Assembly: GCA_949825065.1 (NCBI GenBank)
Contig: OX463849.1
Location: 28,818,043 to 28,882,042 of the forward strand
Length of the DNA stretch: 64,000 nucleotides
Direction: 5' to 3'
Origin: Odontocerum albicorne
Lineage: Eukaryota; Arthropoda; Insecta; Trichoptera; Odontoceridae
Positions 50,888-60,659 of the stretch are shown piece after piece. Position numbers and translations under genes: made by a program. The notes below the pieces were generated by a model. It was not told the origin of the DNA. It did not search any database and saw only the letters and a list, made by a program, of their open reading frames with translations. Every line of letters starts with the position of its first letter. Positions within the stretch are counted from its first letter, which is position 1.

Positions 50888-51307
50888 CATTGTTTCTCAA
50901 TCTTTTTAGCCTTGCGACCCTCCAAAAGATATAAACATTAAAATTACTACTTCGCGGCCCCTCTACATAAACTTAATATCTATTTGATGAATGCACAAAT
51001 GTTTACTTGCACAAATACGATAAGCTTTATCAGGTAAGGATATCTACTAGTTAACGTCAAGAACATGAGAGCTAAACAATTAGAACTTGTCGCGAATATG
51101 TACATAAGCGACAAGACCAAAGTGTTTAGCTGCTTTGTAGCGACTTGAAGGGCTACATGAAGCTCTAGTTAGGTTCGATGTATACAAATACGTGCACTTG
51201 ACTAGTTTGAACTTGTCGCGTGCACCCCTATTTTATACATGTAATATTAAGTAATTTTTATTTTTAAGACCCCTTGGGGGCTGCGACCCACATATTCCGA
51301 AACGATG
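50888..51307. mobile_element. hAT-like element with nTCTAGAn target sites
   Basis: Ends CATTGTTTCTCAATC and, on the other strand, CATCGTTTCGGAATA. Flanks tTCTAGAt (50880-50887) and aTCTAGAa (51308-51315) fit the hAT 8-bp consensus nTCTAGAn, the outer bases having diverged. Inside, 'agccttgcgaccctccaaaa' and 'ccccttgggggctgcgaccc' are classic hAT-type subterminal wordings. 'acttgtcgcg' appears twice. The 420-bp interior is non-coding. Confidence 0.8.
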
Positions 51308-51315
51308 ATCTAGAA

Positions 51316-51865
51316 ATGCTAGATATAGCCATATTCCACATCCCCTCAAACTAGGGGTTCATATGACATCATCAGGCTATGGCACATTTTTTATTTATTC
51401 GTATGGCATCCCTCAACATATCCGAATTGTAATAAAAATTGAAGTGCGTGACTATAAGACAGTGTTGTCTTCAGTTCCAATAATCCAGGCAAGAACTACT
51501 GGAATATGCACGTAACCCGCAATGCGCCATAATAGGTATTTGACATATGGTACTACCACACGTAGACAAGCAAACATTCGCACACGTCTAGCGTGTGATA
51601 GTATTTTTAGTAGACGAACTTTTAAATCACATTGGGACAACATTTTTTTTTTAAATTTGTTTGCTAGTTCGATTTCACCACTACCCACGTTGTTATGGTG
51701 GACGAAATAAGCCCCCATCGAGCGCGATCCACACTAGAAGATCGGAAATTTCTTTATTTTTTTATGAACGTAATGACGAAAAAGGGACGGCCCAAAGGGA
51801 CTCCCCCGACTTCATTAATTGTTTTAGACGCTTCATTCTAAAGTATACAAATAAAAGGTCAAACA
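51316..51865. other. Unassigned stretch
   Basis: Overlapping frames (62-88 codons) on both strands around 51450-51720 have no domain. No repeat match. Confidence 0.4.
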
Positions 51866-52170
51866 AGTCAAAACAGCTTATATTCTTAATATAAGACAAA
51901 CGACAAAACAGCTTATATAATTATATGAAAAAACAGTGTACATTTTAAATATAAGAAAAAAGTCACCTCATATTCTCAATACAAAAAAAAACAGTCAAAA
52001 CAGCTTATATTCTTAATATAAGAAAGACAGTCAAAACAGTTTATTTTCTCAACATAAGAAATAAGTCAAAACAGCTTATATACCCATATCAGAAAGAAGT
52101 CAAAACAGCTTAAATTCTCGATATAAGAAAGAAGTTAAAACAGTTTATATTCTCAATGTAAGAAAAAAAC
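51866..52170. repeat. Tandem array of about 34-37 bp units with palindromic core
   Basis: Eight or nine units of 'agtcaaaacagcttatattc', ttaatataagaaa. Each unit has a self-complementary core cttatattcttaatataag. Units vary in length and sequence, so the array is older than the 58-bp one. Confidence 0.9.
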
Positions 52171-52794
52171 CAAATAACCAAAACAATTGTACTGTATCTC
52201 GGTGCCAAAATGCTTTTCTCTCTCTACTTGATGTTGCCAGATGACCTCCCTTGGCCGCAACAAGACACTGAGCTGTCAGGCGCCACACAGGTAGGTCATT
52301 AGTGAGTGTGATTACTGATTAGTGACTGCTGATTAGTGATTTCAGTTCGTTACCCGCCTCACCTATATACGGCCCGTCGGTTGTCCTTGTGTCTACGCCG
52401 CGCATGCAGAATCTAGTGCCACAGTTACCAGTCCGCAGTCTGCACTCCATACTCGACAGGTGGATAACTGCTGGACTGAACACTTCCAAAACAAACGCCG
52501 TAACCTTCGTACACTCGCTGAGGTTGGTAATTAATTTAAAGTCCAATATATAAAAGGATTATTGATGGATGAGCATAACATACATACGTGTTTGCTATGC
52601 AAGGTTTTCGAATATACTGGAACATTTTAATAACAGTTATAATACAACGTATGCTTCTAAGATCACGTTTATCCAAACACTTCAGATTATGCAACTCTTA
52701 CATTTGTATTTTTCAACTCTTGTATTTTTTTCAATCTAATCTTACGATATTCTCCCCCTCGCACATTTTTCCAATTTCAAAGTTTCATCATTTG
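52171..52794. other. Unassigned stretch
   Basis: 52340-52540 is moderately GC-rich. A minus frame (KLITNLSECTKVTAFVLEV) has the ring of a LINE 'N.SKTKVTAFHL' block but is too short to assign. Confidence 0.35.
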
Positions 52795-53105
52795 ACAAAA
52801 AAACTAAAATCCCGCAGAATTTGCAAGGTTGTGCTAAGCACAAGAAGATAAGTAAGATCCGGTACACCTGTAAGGAGTGTGATGTAGATATCCACAAAGG
52901 AGAATATTGGCAGAATTACCATACTAAATCAATTTATTCAAGTATTTTTAACAAACGTACAAAGTTTCACTGCGAAATTATTGATATTAATTTAGATATA
53001 GCAATTTTAGTAAACCCTTCACAAAAATCAGAATTCATCAAAAACAAGCCGGGCACTGGAAAAAGTTGTTTTGATTTTGATCAGGTCTTTAAGTGATATA
53101 AGCGT
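52795..53105 (+). pseudogene. piggyBac-type transposase C-terminal cysteine-rich domain
   Basis: The frame reads KKTKIPQNLQGCAKHKKISK, IRYTCKECDVDIHKGEYWQN, YHTK. piggyBac-type transposases end in a zinc-binding domain of the form C..C......Y.C..C...LC...CF..YHT. Here CKEC, the histidine in DIH and the final YHTK are clear, while the first pair is reduced to a single C (GCAKH) and the last cysteine is replaced. The catalytic domain is missing upstream. The 3' flank is shared with 16935-17095. Confidence 0.7.
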
Positions 53106-53594
53106 CACTACTCGGACAAGAAAAAACCTTGTTAAACGAATTTTCCGATCATATTTCATGTCGGTGGATATATTGAAATACTTAATAAATTTAAAGGCAT
53201 AATTGGCCCACTTCAAGAGAATCATGAGTAATATATTATATAAGGTTGTTCCTTTTGTCATAATATATTTACGAGTAGATTTAATTTTTTTCTTCTGGAT
53301 TTTATTTTATTTGATCTAATTAAGTTAAACTTTTATCAAACGATACATTTATATCGCAGAACAAAAATTGTAATTACCTTTTTACTAACAAATTATTATA
53401 TAAAAATAAATGAGTTCTTGAAATGTGCGAATATTTCAACATTTTCAAAAATTGTTACTTCCTTTGATTCTCTAAACTATAAAGGCTATTAATTTAAATC
53501 TAGCGAATTTATTGTATGTCATTTAAAATAATATTTATTCAATCAAAGCCAAGTTACTTCAATTTATGTCAAATAATATAGATCTTTTTCTAGC
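53106..53594. other. AT-rich spacer
   Basis: Nothing recognised. Confidence 0.5.
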
Positions 53595-54085
53595 TCGGAT
53601 TAATTTACACGTTGGTGTCACGGGTAATGATTTTGTCGGATCCTTGGTAAGGGAAGCATATTCCAACGGTCGCCCCCTTTCTCACAGTCAATTATTGATA
53701 TTTTAATTAAATTAAAGACGATACTTGACACAGATGGGTGTTGTATTGGGGTAAAACTGGTGTAAATAAGGGTTCTAGATATAAATCAATCCAGCAATTC
53801 ATCATTTTGAAATCGTGGTTTAATATAACAAGAATGAACAAGATTAAAGTATCAATCATTTGTCGCTTGCGGATGGAACACTACGCAGGGACTAGTCACT
53901 TTTAAAGAATGGGTATTGGGGAGGCACCCTACAGTGAGTGTGGTCTGGATGATTAGACAATAGATTATATGATTTTCGGTTGTCTTTTACGTGATATCTT
54001 AGTCGCTTCCAATGAATGTTGCGTTTCTTCTAACTTCGAAAAAGTTTTCCGCTTATAGATCGATTGTTATTTTTTTAAAGATTGA
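53595..54085 (+). pseudogene. I/R1-like LINE: RNase H C-terminus and zinc knuckle remnant
   Basis: The plus frame gives HVGVTGNDFVGSLVREAYSN GRPLSHSQLL, the last conserved block of LINE RNase H domains (usual form H.GI.GNE.AD.LA), then CRLRMEHYAGTSHF and the tail that in this family carries the C.C..E.DH..F.C motif (here worn, LDNRLYDFRLSFT). Frameshifts are present. Elements with RNase H belong to the I, R1 or jockey groups. A related tail lies at 61905-62095 (minus). Confidence 0.7.
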
Positions 54086-54259
54086 TCAGTTTAAGCTTAA
54101 CATACATACAAACTAGCACGCCATATTTCTGCCGGGGTAGGTAGAGAGAATATAGCGCAAGTCTTTCCTATCTACACACATCCTTGCCTCTTCTACATTC
54201 ATACACCGTCTCATATAACTCGATTTCTATTACTTTTTACGTTTCCTTCTTTCAAAATA

Positions 54260-55547
54260 TTAGGTCCTTACATATGAAATTGGCGTTTTGTTTGGGAGGA
54301 ACATAAAGTTGATTTTTTTTTAATATAATATATTTATTTAATCAAAGTATGTACCATTGCTATCTATGCACTTTTGCCATCTCATAGGTAGTTCATCGAT
54401 CCCTTTACTAAAAAAACCATTCGGACGGGAATCAATAAAATCTTTGAAGTCGGTTTGGACTGCCCCATCGGAGTAGAATTTTTTCCCTTGCAAGAAGTTA
54501 TCCAAATTTCGAAAAAAATAGTAATCTGTTGGGGCAAGGTCCGGAGAGTACGGTGGATGTCTTAGACATTCCAATTGAAGCTCTTCTAATTTGGTAGCCG
54601 TCTGTTGTGCAGTGTGTGGTCTAGCGTTATCATGAAGCAGCAGTGGCCTAGAGCGATTAACCAGCCTCGGTTGTTTAGCAGCTAGCTTTTCCATCATGGT
54701 TTGCAGTTGCTGACAATAGACATCTGCCGTAATCGTCTGGCCAGATTTAAGAAAGCTGTAGTGAACGACACCAGCACTAGTCCACCAAACGCTCACAAGT
54801 AACTTTTTTGGAGTCAATTTTCGCTTGGGGCATGGTTTGGCTGGTTCGGCAGGGTTCAGCCATTGCGATGAGCGCTTCCGATTATCATACAGGATCCACT
54901 TTTCATCACAGGTAATGATTCGATTCAAAATCCCTTCATTATTGTGCCGGTTGAGTAATGCAACGCAGCAGTCAACGCGCGTTTGTTGATTTGCTTCACT
55001 CAATTCGTGAGGTACCCACCTTTCAAGCTTTTTCACCTTCCCAATTTGCTTCAAGTGGATTAAAACAGTTTTATCACTAACACCGCAGCCTGCAGCTAAC
55101 TTGGACGTGGTTTGCGATGGATCCGCTTCCACAATAGCCTTCAATTCTTCATTATCAACTTTGGTATCCGGCCGTCCACGGGGCTTTTTCTGCAGGTCGA
55201 AATTTCCAGAACGAAAACGTTGGAACCAAAAACGCACTGTGTTTTCTTTTGCGGCACCGTCGCCATACACATCATTAATCCTTCGAGCCGTTTCTGCAGC
55301 ACTGGTGCCACGGTGGAACTCGTACTCGTAAGTAACGCGATATTTCAAGTTTTCTATTTTGTAAACTGAGTGACGCAAAGAAAAAAAACAATTGAGGAAA
55401 AAACAAATTAATTATAATTTTCGAAACACAAATACTTGAGTAAATAGCTGTATAAATTTGAATTTGGAATTCCTAACCAAAGAGAAGATATTTGAGATCA
55501 AAGTTGCCAGTACGGCAAAACGCCAATTTCATATGTAAGGACCTAAT
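54260..55547 (-). mobile_element. Full-length mariner transposon
   Basis: A 1288-bp element with perfect 31-bp terminal inverted repeats starting ttaggtccttacatatgaaa. TA is duplicated at 54258-54259 and 55548-55549. It holds one open frame on the minus strand. Length, TA target, and D,D34D enzyme fit the mariner family; the terminal repeat wording resembles cecropia-group mariners from memory, which I cannot verify. Both ends and the gene are intact, so it may be active or only recently silenced. Confidence 0.95.
54338..55378 (-). CDS. mariner transposase, 346 aa, apparently intact
   Basis: Cut-and-paste transposase that binds the terminal repeats and moves the element into TA sites. The length (346 aa) is standard. 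Residues 1-110 form the two helix-turn-helix DNA-binding motifs, with an AT-hook-like RGRP at 67-70 between them. The conserved WVPHEL linker is at 121-126. The catalytic triad is D158 (in TCDEKW), D250 (in LLHDNARPHT) and D285 (in YSPDLAPTDY), with 34 residues between the last two, which defines the mariner D,D34D class. No stop or frameshift interrupts it. The start at 55378 is the first ATG in frame, about 170 bp inside the right terminal repeat. The stop is about 80 bp from the left end. Confidence 0.95.
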   Translation of the reverse strand: MRHSVYKIENLKYRVTYEYEFHRGTSAAETARRINDVYGDGAAKENTVRFWFQRFRSGNFDLQKKPRGRPDTKVDNEELKAIVEADPSQTTSKLAAGCGVSDKTVLIHLKQIGKVKKLERWVPHELSEANQQTRVDCCVALLNRHNNEGILNRIITCDEKWILYDNRKRSSQWLNPAEPAKPCPKRKLTPKKLLVSVWWTSAGVVHYSFLKSGQTITADVYCQQLQTMMEKLAAKQPRLVNRSRPLLLHDNARPHTAQQTATKLEELQLECLRHPPYSPDLAPTDYYFFRNLDNFLQGKKFYSDGAVQTDFKDFIDSRPNGFFSKGIDELPMRWQKCIDSNGTYFD

Positions 55548-55890
55548 ATCATTCACTTGATCCAACAACGCTTTCCATGCTCTTGTTCTACCACACCTCC
55601 CACTCATATTTGCACTGTATATCTATTTGTTTTGTTAGTTTTTATTCCACACGCATAAACCATTTCTGAGTGCTCTTCTTCATCTTATTCAACACATCAG
55701 CCTTAAGTTCAGATTCATCCCTAATCACTTCATTCCGTATTCTTTCATACATTTTCGCCCCATGTATTATTTTAAGAGAATTCATTACCACAGTCTTTAT
55801 AAGGCTCCTTTCAGTCGTATTTCATATTCATGTTTCACTCCCATACATCAAAGTTGGTGCTCAAATAGTTTTGTATACTATCATTTGAAG

Positions 55891-56299
55891 ATTTAACTGT
55901 GTAGGTAATAGCATTTGAAGCTTAAAATCCGTTTATTTTAAATTTAATTTAGTATTATAAAATCATTATTGGATTTCGTATGCAGGTACAAATCAAATGT
56001 GGGTAGAATGCCTATTAAAAAAAGAAAAATCCTTTTTTTTTGTTATTTATACTACAACTTCCGAGAATACTTAATGATTTTAATATAATACTTGTCAACA
56101 GGTGTGCCAGCGATGGAAAATAATTCCGATCACAAGTGAATGACTAATTCAAGGATTCCAGGTAAGAAATACCTCAGTGGGCGTAGGATGTCCTGGTCCA
56201 TAGTCAGAAGATATATTTTAAGCATGAGTACCCAATTGATATGATTGCATTTCCATGTTGAGATAATTAAACATGCCATAATTTATAATATTGTCTGTT
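55891..56299. other. AT-rich spacer
   Basis: Nothing recognised. Confidence 0.45.
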
Positions 56300-56395
56300 C
56301 TTATTATTTAAACACTTTGTTGTGAAATGTGCAAATTGCGAGTTTATTGCCTATACGGCAATATACGAGTATTTCAACCAGACAAGAGTTTCGTC
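56300..56395 (-). mobile_element. LINE-J 3' tail, diverged
   Basis: 'tatttaaacactttgttgtg', 'gcgagtttattgcctatacg', gcaatatacgagtatttcaa, ccagacaa. It keeps the order of the LINE-J tail with several changes. Confidence 0.55.
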
Positions 56396-56494
56396 GATTG
56401 CTGCCAATCGTTAGATGAAAGGTTACGTTATTAAAAAAAAACTATTATTTAGAGTATTAAAAACCATTGATAAAAAAACTAGTAAAACAAAACG

Positions 56495-56580
56495 ATTGTA
56501 CATATACATACTAGTAGGCCATTTCTCTGTCGAGGTAGGCAGAGAGGACATTGCGCAAACATTTACTATCTAGACATGCA
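56495..56580 (-). mobile_element. RTE-B LINE 3' end
   Basis: 'ggccatttctctgtcgaggt', aggcagagaggacatt. Reverse complement of the family tail. Confidence 0.65.
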
Positions 56581-57230
56581 CTTGCTGAGTTCTATCAAAC
56601 CATAAAAAAGACTGTATTAGCTGCCCCTCCAACCATCAATTATATTGAACGGACTCTGGTTTGCATAAATCAATCCTCCATGAAACAGAATGGCTTCAAA
56701 GCTTTGTTAAACATCATATGTATATCTGCTCCACTGCAGGCTTGCACATCATAAGGGCTCTTTGACTTAACGCCTGATGAGAAAGAGGTCTATCTCCTTG
56801 TCTGTCCATCTGATGTTGTTCAGGTATACATATGGATGTTTAATGGGGGAAATATTCCTCCAATGACATACATACGAGGCAAACCCACGGCACGTGGGCC
56901 ACATGCAAAGCGCGGTCATATATGACGAAGGTTTTTTATATTTTTTATTTCCATATAAATATATTTAGGAATTAATAACTTAGAATTCTAAGTCATTATA
57001 TTACCATACAAATACATTTTGTTGTCGGTTCAATACATGTTTTCTCTTCATATCTAGTTGTATCGTTCCTTTTTTTTTTCAGATTTACACTGATTGAACA
57101 CTTTCTGTGTACCTCAGCATTCAAACCAATCACTTCAAAAAAAAAAGAGTACGAATTTCGTTGTAAAGCCAGATATCGAAAAATATATTGGAACAAAATT
57201 TGCAATTATTCTTATTATTATTCAAATCGT
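56581..57230. other. Unassigned stretch
   Basis: A 67-codon frame at 56551-56754 has no domain. No repeat match. Confidence 0.4.
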
Positions 57231-57300
57231 GCGGCCTTAGATAATTTGAAGTCGTCAGTGCGGCCCGTGGGGCGATTTGAGATGGTCAGGCCTGCTTTAA
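57231..57300 (+). mobile_element. hAT-like right end
   Basis: 'agtgcggcccgtggggcgat', ttgagatggtcaggcctgct is typical of the right ends of hAT-derived repeats. The left end is not found nearby. Confidence 0.45.
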
Positions 57301-57311
57301 ACACTCTTTGA

Positions 57312-57640
57312 CATATTTCTGGTTAATTTGAAGAGATTGTCACATGGCAATAAGCCCTCCAGATTGTATTTATTTATTTATTTAACACTTTTATTGCAAT
57401 ACAATCTGGCGGGCTTATTGCCAGGCGGCAATCTCTTCCAACCAACCAGACAAAAAGTAAATGAAGCAAGTTACGTGGTCGCATAAATCATTCAAATGAC
57501 TATCCATCCTCACGAAATCCATAAACATATACATGAGAACATGCCCACGAACCCCACAAAGACAATCACCCGAACATTATTTTTCATATAAAGTGAGATA
57601 TCATCAATCAAAAGGAAAGGAAAGGATGGTGCAGGGGAGG
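57312..57640. mobile_element. Two LINE-J/SINE-A tails in tail-to-tail palindrome
   Basis: The plus-strand tail (57318-57364: ggttaatttgaagagattgt, cacatggcaataagccctcc) meets a minus-strand LINE-J tail (57365-57640: aacacttttattgcaataca, atctggcgggcttattgcca, ggcggcaatctcttccaacc). The arms pair over about 60 bp through an ATTTATTTATTT centre. The minus-strand copy continues into the LINE-J UTR (cattcaaatgactatccatc). Confidence 0.75.
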
Positions 57641-57984
57641 ATTTTATTGTATACAAGTAATAATATATATAATACGAGTATGATACAATAAATACACTTG
57701 TACAACGTAACAACCAGTATATTGTTATTGTCCTTTGTCACACAGTGATTCACTTCCTGCACATTATTCAGAGTCGAAATAACCGCAGACCGTCTCACTT
57801 CTCTCTAAGAAGTTGCAAATTTTCGGCAACTCATTGTAAAGTAAACAACGCTGATTTCTTACTTTTCCTTTAAAAAAAATATACCGGTAATAAATGCCCG
57901 AGAACTTGCAAGAATCAATTCCTTTGAGATGTGGTAGTGATGTCGGATGCTGAGAATCAAGTGGAGGAACCAAAAGAACGAACG
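57641..57984. other. Unassigned stretch
   Basis: No domain in the small minus-strand frames (57604-57973). Nothing recognised. Confidence 0.4.
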
Positions 57985-58112
57985 TCTCGAACGAAATTTG
58001 TTTTTATCAAACACTGTTTATTCCATTTTTTGTAACGGTATAACCCTACCGGTTTCAAGGCTTTCACCTCATCATGTGGGGAACACAAACAATACTTGTT
58101 TGTGCTGCGCCA
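57985..58112 (-). mobile_element. Penelope-like terminal motif
   Basis: 'aaacactgtttattccattt', 'gtaacggtataaccctaccg', gtttcaaggctttcacctca, 'tcatgtggggaacacaaaca'. The compensating change of the small hairpin (aggctttcacct against aggttttcacct elsewhere) keeps it paired through a G.U/G.C change. Confidence 0.75.
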
Positions 58113-58117
58113 CTTTT

Positions 58118-58252
58118 TTCTAGGTTTTCCCAAATGTTTCGTACCTTCTTGTTACAACTTGTATAGATCACTTTTGTAAATATTTCATCATTAATTCATT
58201 CTACGTGATCGAACCATTTCAATACTTCTCTGTTCATCTTAAACACTCATAC
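58118..58252 (-). pseudogene. RTE-like LINE C-terminal fragment
   Basis: The minus strand codes for a MNREVLKWFDHVEXMN-type block (from 'gatcgaaccatttcaatact', tctctgttcatctt), the counterpart of RWFGHVERMN in RTE-B. Short and broken. Confidence 0.55.
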
Positions 58253-58374
58253 AGGATGTGGCGTAATTAAGGACCAGTTAAAAAAAAAAAATTTGTCGTC
58301 GCACCCCTTAGCCATGCGAATTTCGCCACTGTGTTGACGTCCCTAGAATCGACCATTAAAGTTCACCGCACACG

Positions 58375-58690
58375 TTTCCAACGGCTAGCATTCACAATAA
58401 GGAAGCGGGCGCCCAAGGTTTGATTCTTGGTGGATTCACTTCCGGGCTGGTTTTACTTTTAGACCGTTTAACTTCTAAAAAAAACTTCTGTAGCTTATAT
58501 GCTGAATATCATAAAGCAAAAAATGCGCTACATAAAACTCTGCTTTACAGAAAGGCTTTAGTAGATTAAAGCTGTCGATTGCCATAGAAATGTAATATTT
58601 ATCATAACTTTTGGCTTGATGTATCAAGACTATCTGTTGCTGAAGTGTAACAGCTTGCACACAATAAACCAATACACGCACAGACATCTT
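58375..58690 (+). mobile_element. SINE-C copy
   Basis: Head: 'aacggctagcattcacaata', 'gcccaaggtttgattcttgg' (worn B box). Body: 'ggctggttttacttttagac'. Tail: 'gcttgatgtatcaagactat', 'ctgttgctgaagtgtaacag', cttgcacacaata. Matches 15577-15885. Confidence 0.75.
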
Positions 58691-59065
58691 TCATCCACAA
58701 TATGACTGACAATCATATTCAATTACAAGGTATAGCCTATCATAACCGTATCATGGCTACACATTTTCAACAGCCTTCTTGCTAAGAGTAATGTTCTCTG
58801 AATGGCTCAGGTCGCTTACAGGAATGTCGCGAGAGCTATTAGTTGATATCCCCTCATTGTTCTGGTTGTATCGATCATTGTTTCCAAGAACTGCTTTATC
58901 TATCTGGTCGAAGCGGTAGATTATTTTGTGATTCGTATGCAACATAAGTTATAACGGCTTGCAGCCAGTGCCGCGTTTGGTGACAGACTAAGCATTTGCT
59001 AAGAAGCGCCATCCAGAGGGTGCCCAAAGATTTATAAATAAGTATGTACAAGAACGATTTCGATT
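58691..59065. other. Unassigned stretch
   Basis: Nothing recognised. The small minus frame at 58757-58945 has no domain. Confidence 0.45.
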
Positions 59066-59330
59066 ACGACCTCTACGGCCTAGTCGGTACAACGCCTGTC
59101 TTCCGAGACGGAGACTGTCGGTTCAATTCCCGCTTGAATAAAAAGGGGATTTTAGGCTGGTTTTCACTTAAGGTCTAATAAATATATTTCTAGTTGGTTG
59201 AACGAGATTGTCACATGGCAGTAACCTCGCAGGGTTAAAGTTATTACAAAGCCTTATACTTAATTCGCTCGAGAGATGGTACAGCTGCCTGACGTGATTT
59301 GTTTAATAATAAATAGAGTTATACGGGTGA
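59066..59330 (+). mobile_element. SINE-A copy, near full length
   Basis: Head 'acgacctctacggcctagtc', B box 'actgtcggttcaattcccgc', body 'ggctggttttcacttaaggt', tail 'tctagttggttgaacgagat', tgtcacatggcagtaacc and a long 3' extension ('attcgctcgagagatggtac', 'gctgcctgacgtgatttgtt'). The extension is shared with 62151-62395, so the full SINE is about 260 bp. Confidence 0.85.
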
Positions 59331-59364
59331 TTTTCAAAAATGTTAACGTGTGTCCCACATATTT

Positions 59365-59475
59365 CGTCATTTATGCCAGTGATTTCCGGGATAACCTTCT
59401 TCACTTATGTTATCTGTGTGTGAAATATTTCTATGTGTATACGTTGAGTAAGTATTTGAGAAGTTGTTGAGTTTC
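59365..59475 (+). repeat. Dispersed repeat shared with 12655-12800 and 49930-50065
   Basis: 'tttatgccagtgatttccgg', gataaccttcttcac, 'tgtatacgttgagtaagtat', ttgagaagttgttgag. Confidence 0.6.
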
Positions 59476-59759
59476 GGGTTTGCGTGAGTTCCCCCTTCGC
59501 CCCTCTGATACACCATAAGTTGCGTCGCTCGAATCAGCCAGATATGCGAGTAGCGAACAAATCCAACGGGATGATTTCTAACGTCAGAGATCCTGGTAGG
59601 CATCGTCAGGTTCTGGCATTCTACCGCTAACCCCGTACATGTCCCACGACAGAAATTTTCTTCCATATTCACTAATTACTTAAGCGAAGGTTCACTAGTT
59701 ATAATTTACATTCACTTTAAAATCCACTTTCAGTGTAATATACGAGTTTACGTATAAAC
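59476..59759. other. Unassigned stretch
   Basis: No assigned feature. The 101-codon minus frame 59367-59672 mostly overlaps the dispersed repeat. Confidence 0.4.
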
Positions 59760-59925
59760 AGTCAGAGAAATCGTAGAGGTTTTAAGAAGATATGGATGTG
59801 GAGAAGATTAACGATCCGTATCGAGTTAGGAAAGTGTGGTGCTCTGTCGTTTCTACCTACCCCGACAGGGAAATGACGTGATGGTATGTATATGTATGTA
59901 TGTTATGAAAAAATATAGTATCAAT
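59760..59925 (+). pseudogene. RTE-B LINE 3' end
   Basis: 'agaaatcgtagaggttttaa', 'gatatggatgtggagaagat', 'cctaccccgacagggaaatg', acgtgatggtatgtatatgt and an ATGT run. A sense copy of the last coding stretch and tail. Confidence 0.8.
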
Positions 59926-60366
59926 TATTTATTAGTCCTGATTATGGCAACAACTCAATAACCTCCGGTTATTTAAATATTTTTATGCCCAACTTGATTT
60001 TCGACAATTTATTTTAACAGCTTCTGAAATTATTGTAGCTTCAGTACCAAGATATTCGATAAATCATTATTTTATTTAAATTACTAGCAACATTAAAGAA
60101 ATGGATAATATTACTTATACGAATATCATGAACTTTGCTCAAAAATATTAAATAACTCGATTTTTTTCCTGACCATCGACAAATAAGGTTGTGCGCAAAA
60201 ACGAGAGAAAATATTATAAATAATGTTTTTTCATGTTATTAATGCAAAATTCTTGTACGTGCTACATAACATGTAAGATGAGTGGGAAAATTATTTATTT
60301 TTTCCCCAATAACTTAAGTAAATATTTATACCACGATTTGTTCGTTAAGAACTCGTTTCATTTCAG
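59926..60366. other. AT-rich spacer
   Basis: Nothing recognised. Confidence 0.5.
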
Positions 60367-60540
60367 GTATGCCATCGGATCTAGTAAAGCGGCGTGGCCG
60401 GTTAGTTTGCTGGTGTGCAACGACTCATTCACATAAACAACAAACTCCACGGCACAGTTTCGCTTTCCAACTGAATTGAAATTTGAATAGCGAAGGGATA
60501 CTTGAGTACAACGACCCCAGCAACGACGAAGGCCTTACTA
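60367..60540 (+). mobile_element. SINE-B tail
   Basis: 'gtatgccatcggatctagta', aagcggcgtggccgg, 'ctccacggcacagtttcgct', 'cgaccccagcaacgacgaag'. Confidence 0.8.
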
Positions 60541-60659
60541 AATTACGCGGAGAGCCTAATTAAAATTGATTAACCCGATTTTCTATGATTTTTAATACAA
60601 ATCAATACTTAAACTATATGTGGACAGAAAAGCTATGTTTATGAACTAGATATAAGTTC

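Larger units (their letters stand above)
54110..55890 (-). pseudogene. RTE-B LINE C-terminus, split by mariner
   Basis: The left part (54110-54259) carries the 3' end (tagcacgccatatttctgcc) and 'cattcatacaccgtctcata', stopping at ttcaaaaTA. The right part (55548-55890) resumes with TAtcattcacttgatccaac, 'ctcatatttgcactgtatat', 'tcacttcattccgtattctt', 'cactcccatacatcaaagtt'. The uninterrupted arrangement occurs at 31735-31917. It was already decayed by its own stops. Confidence 0.85.
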
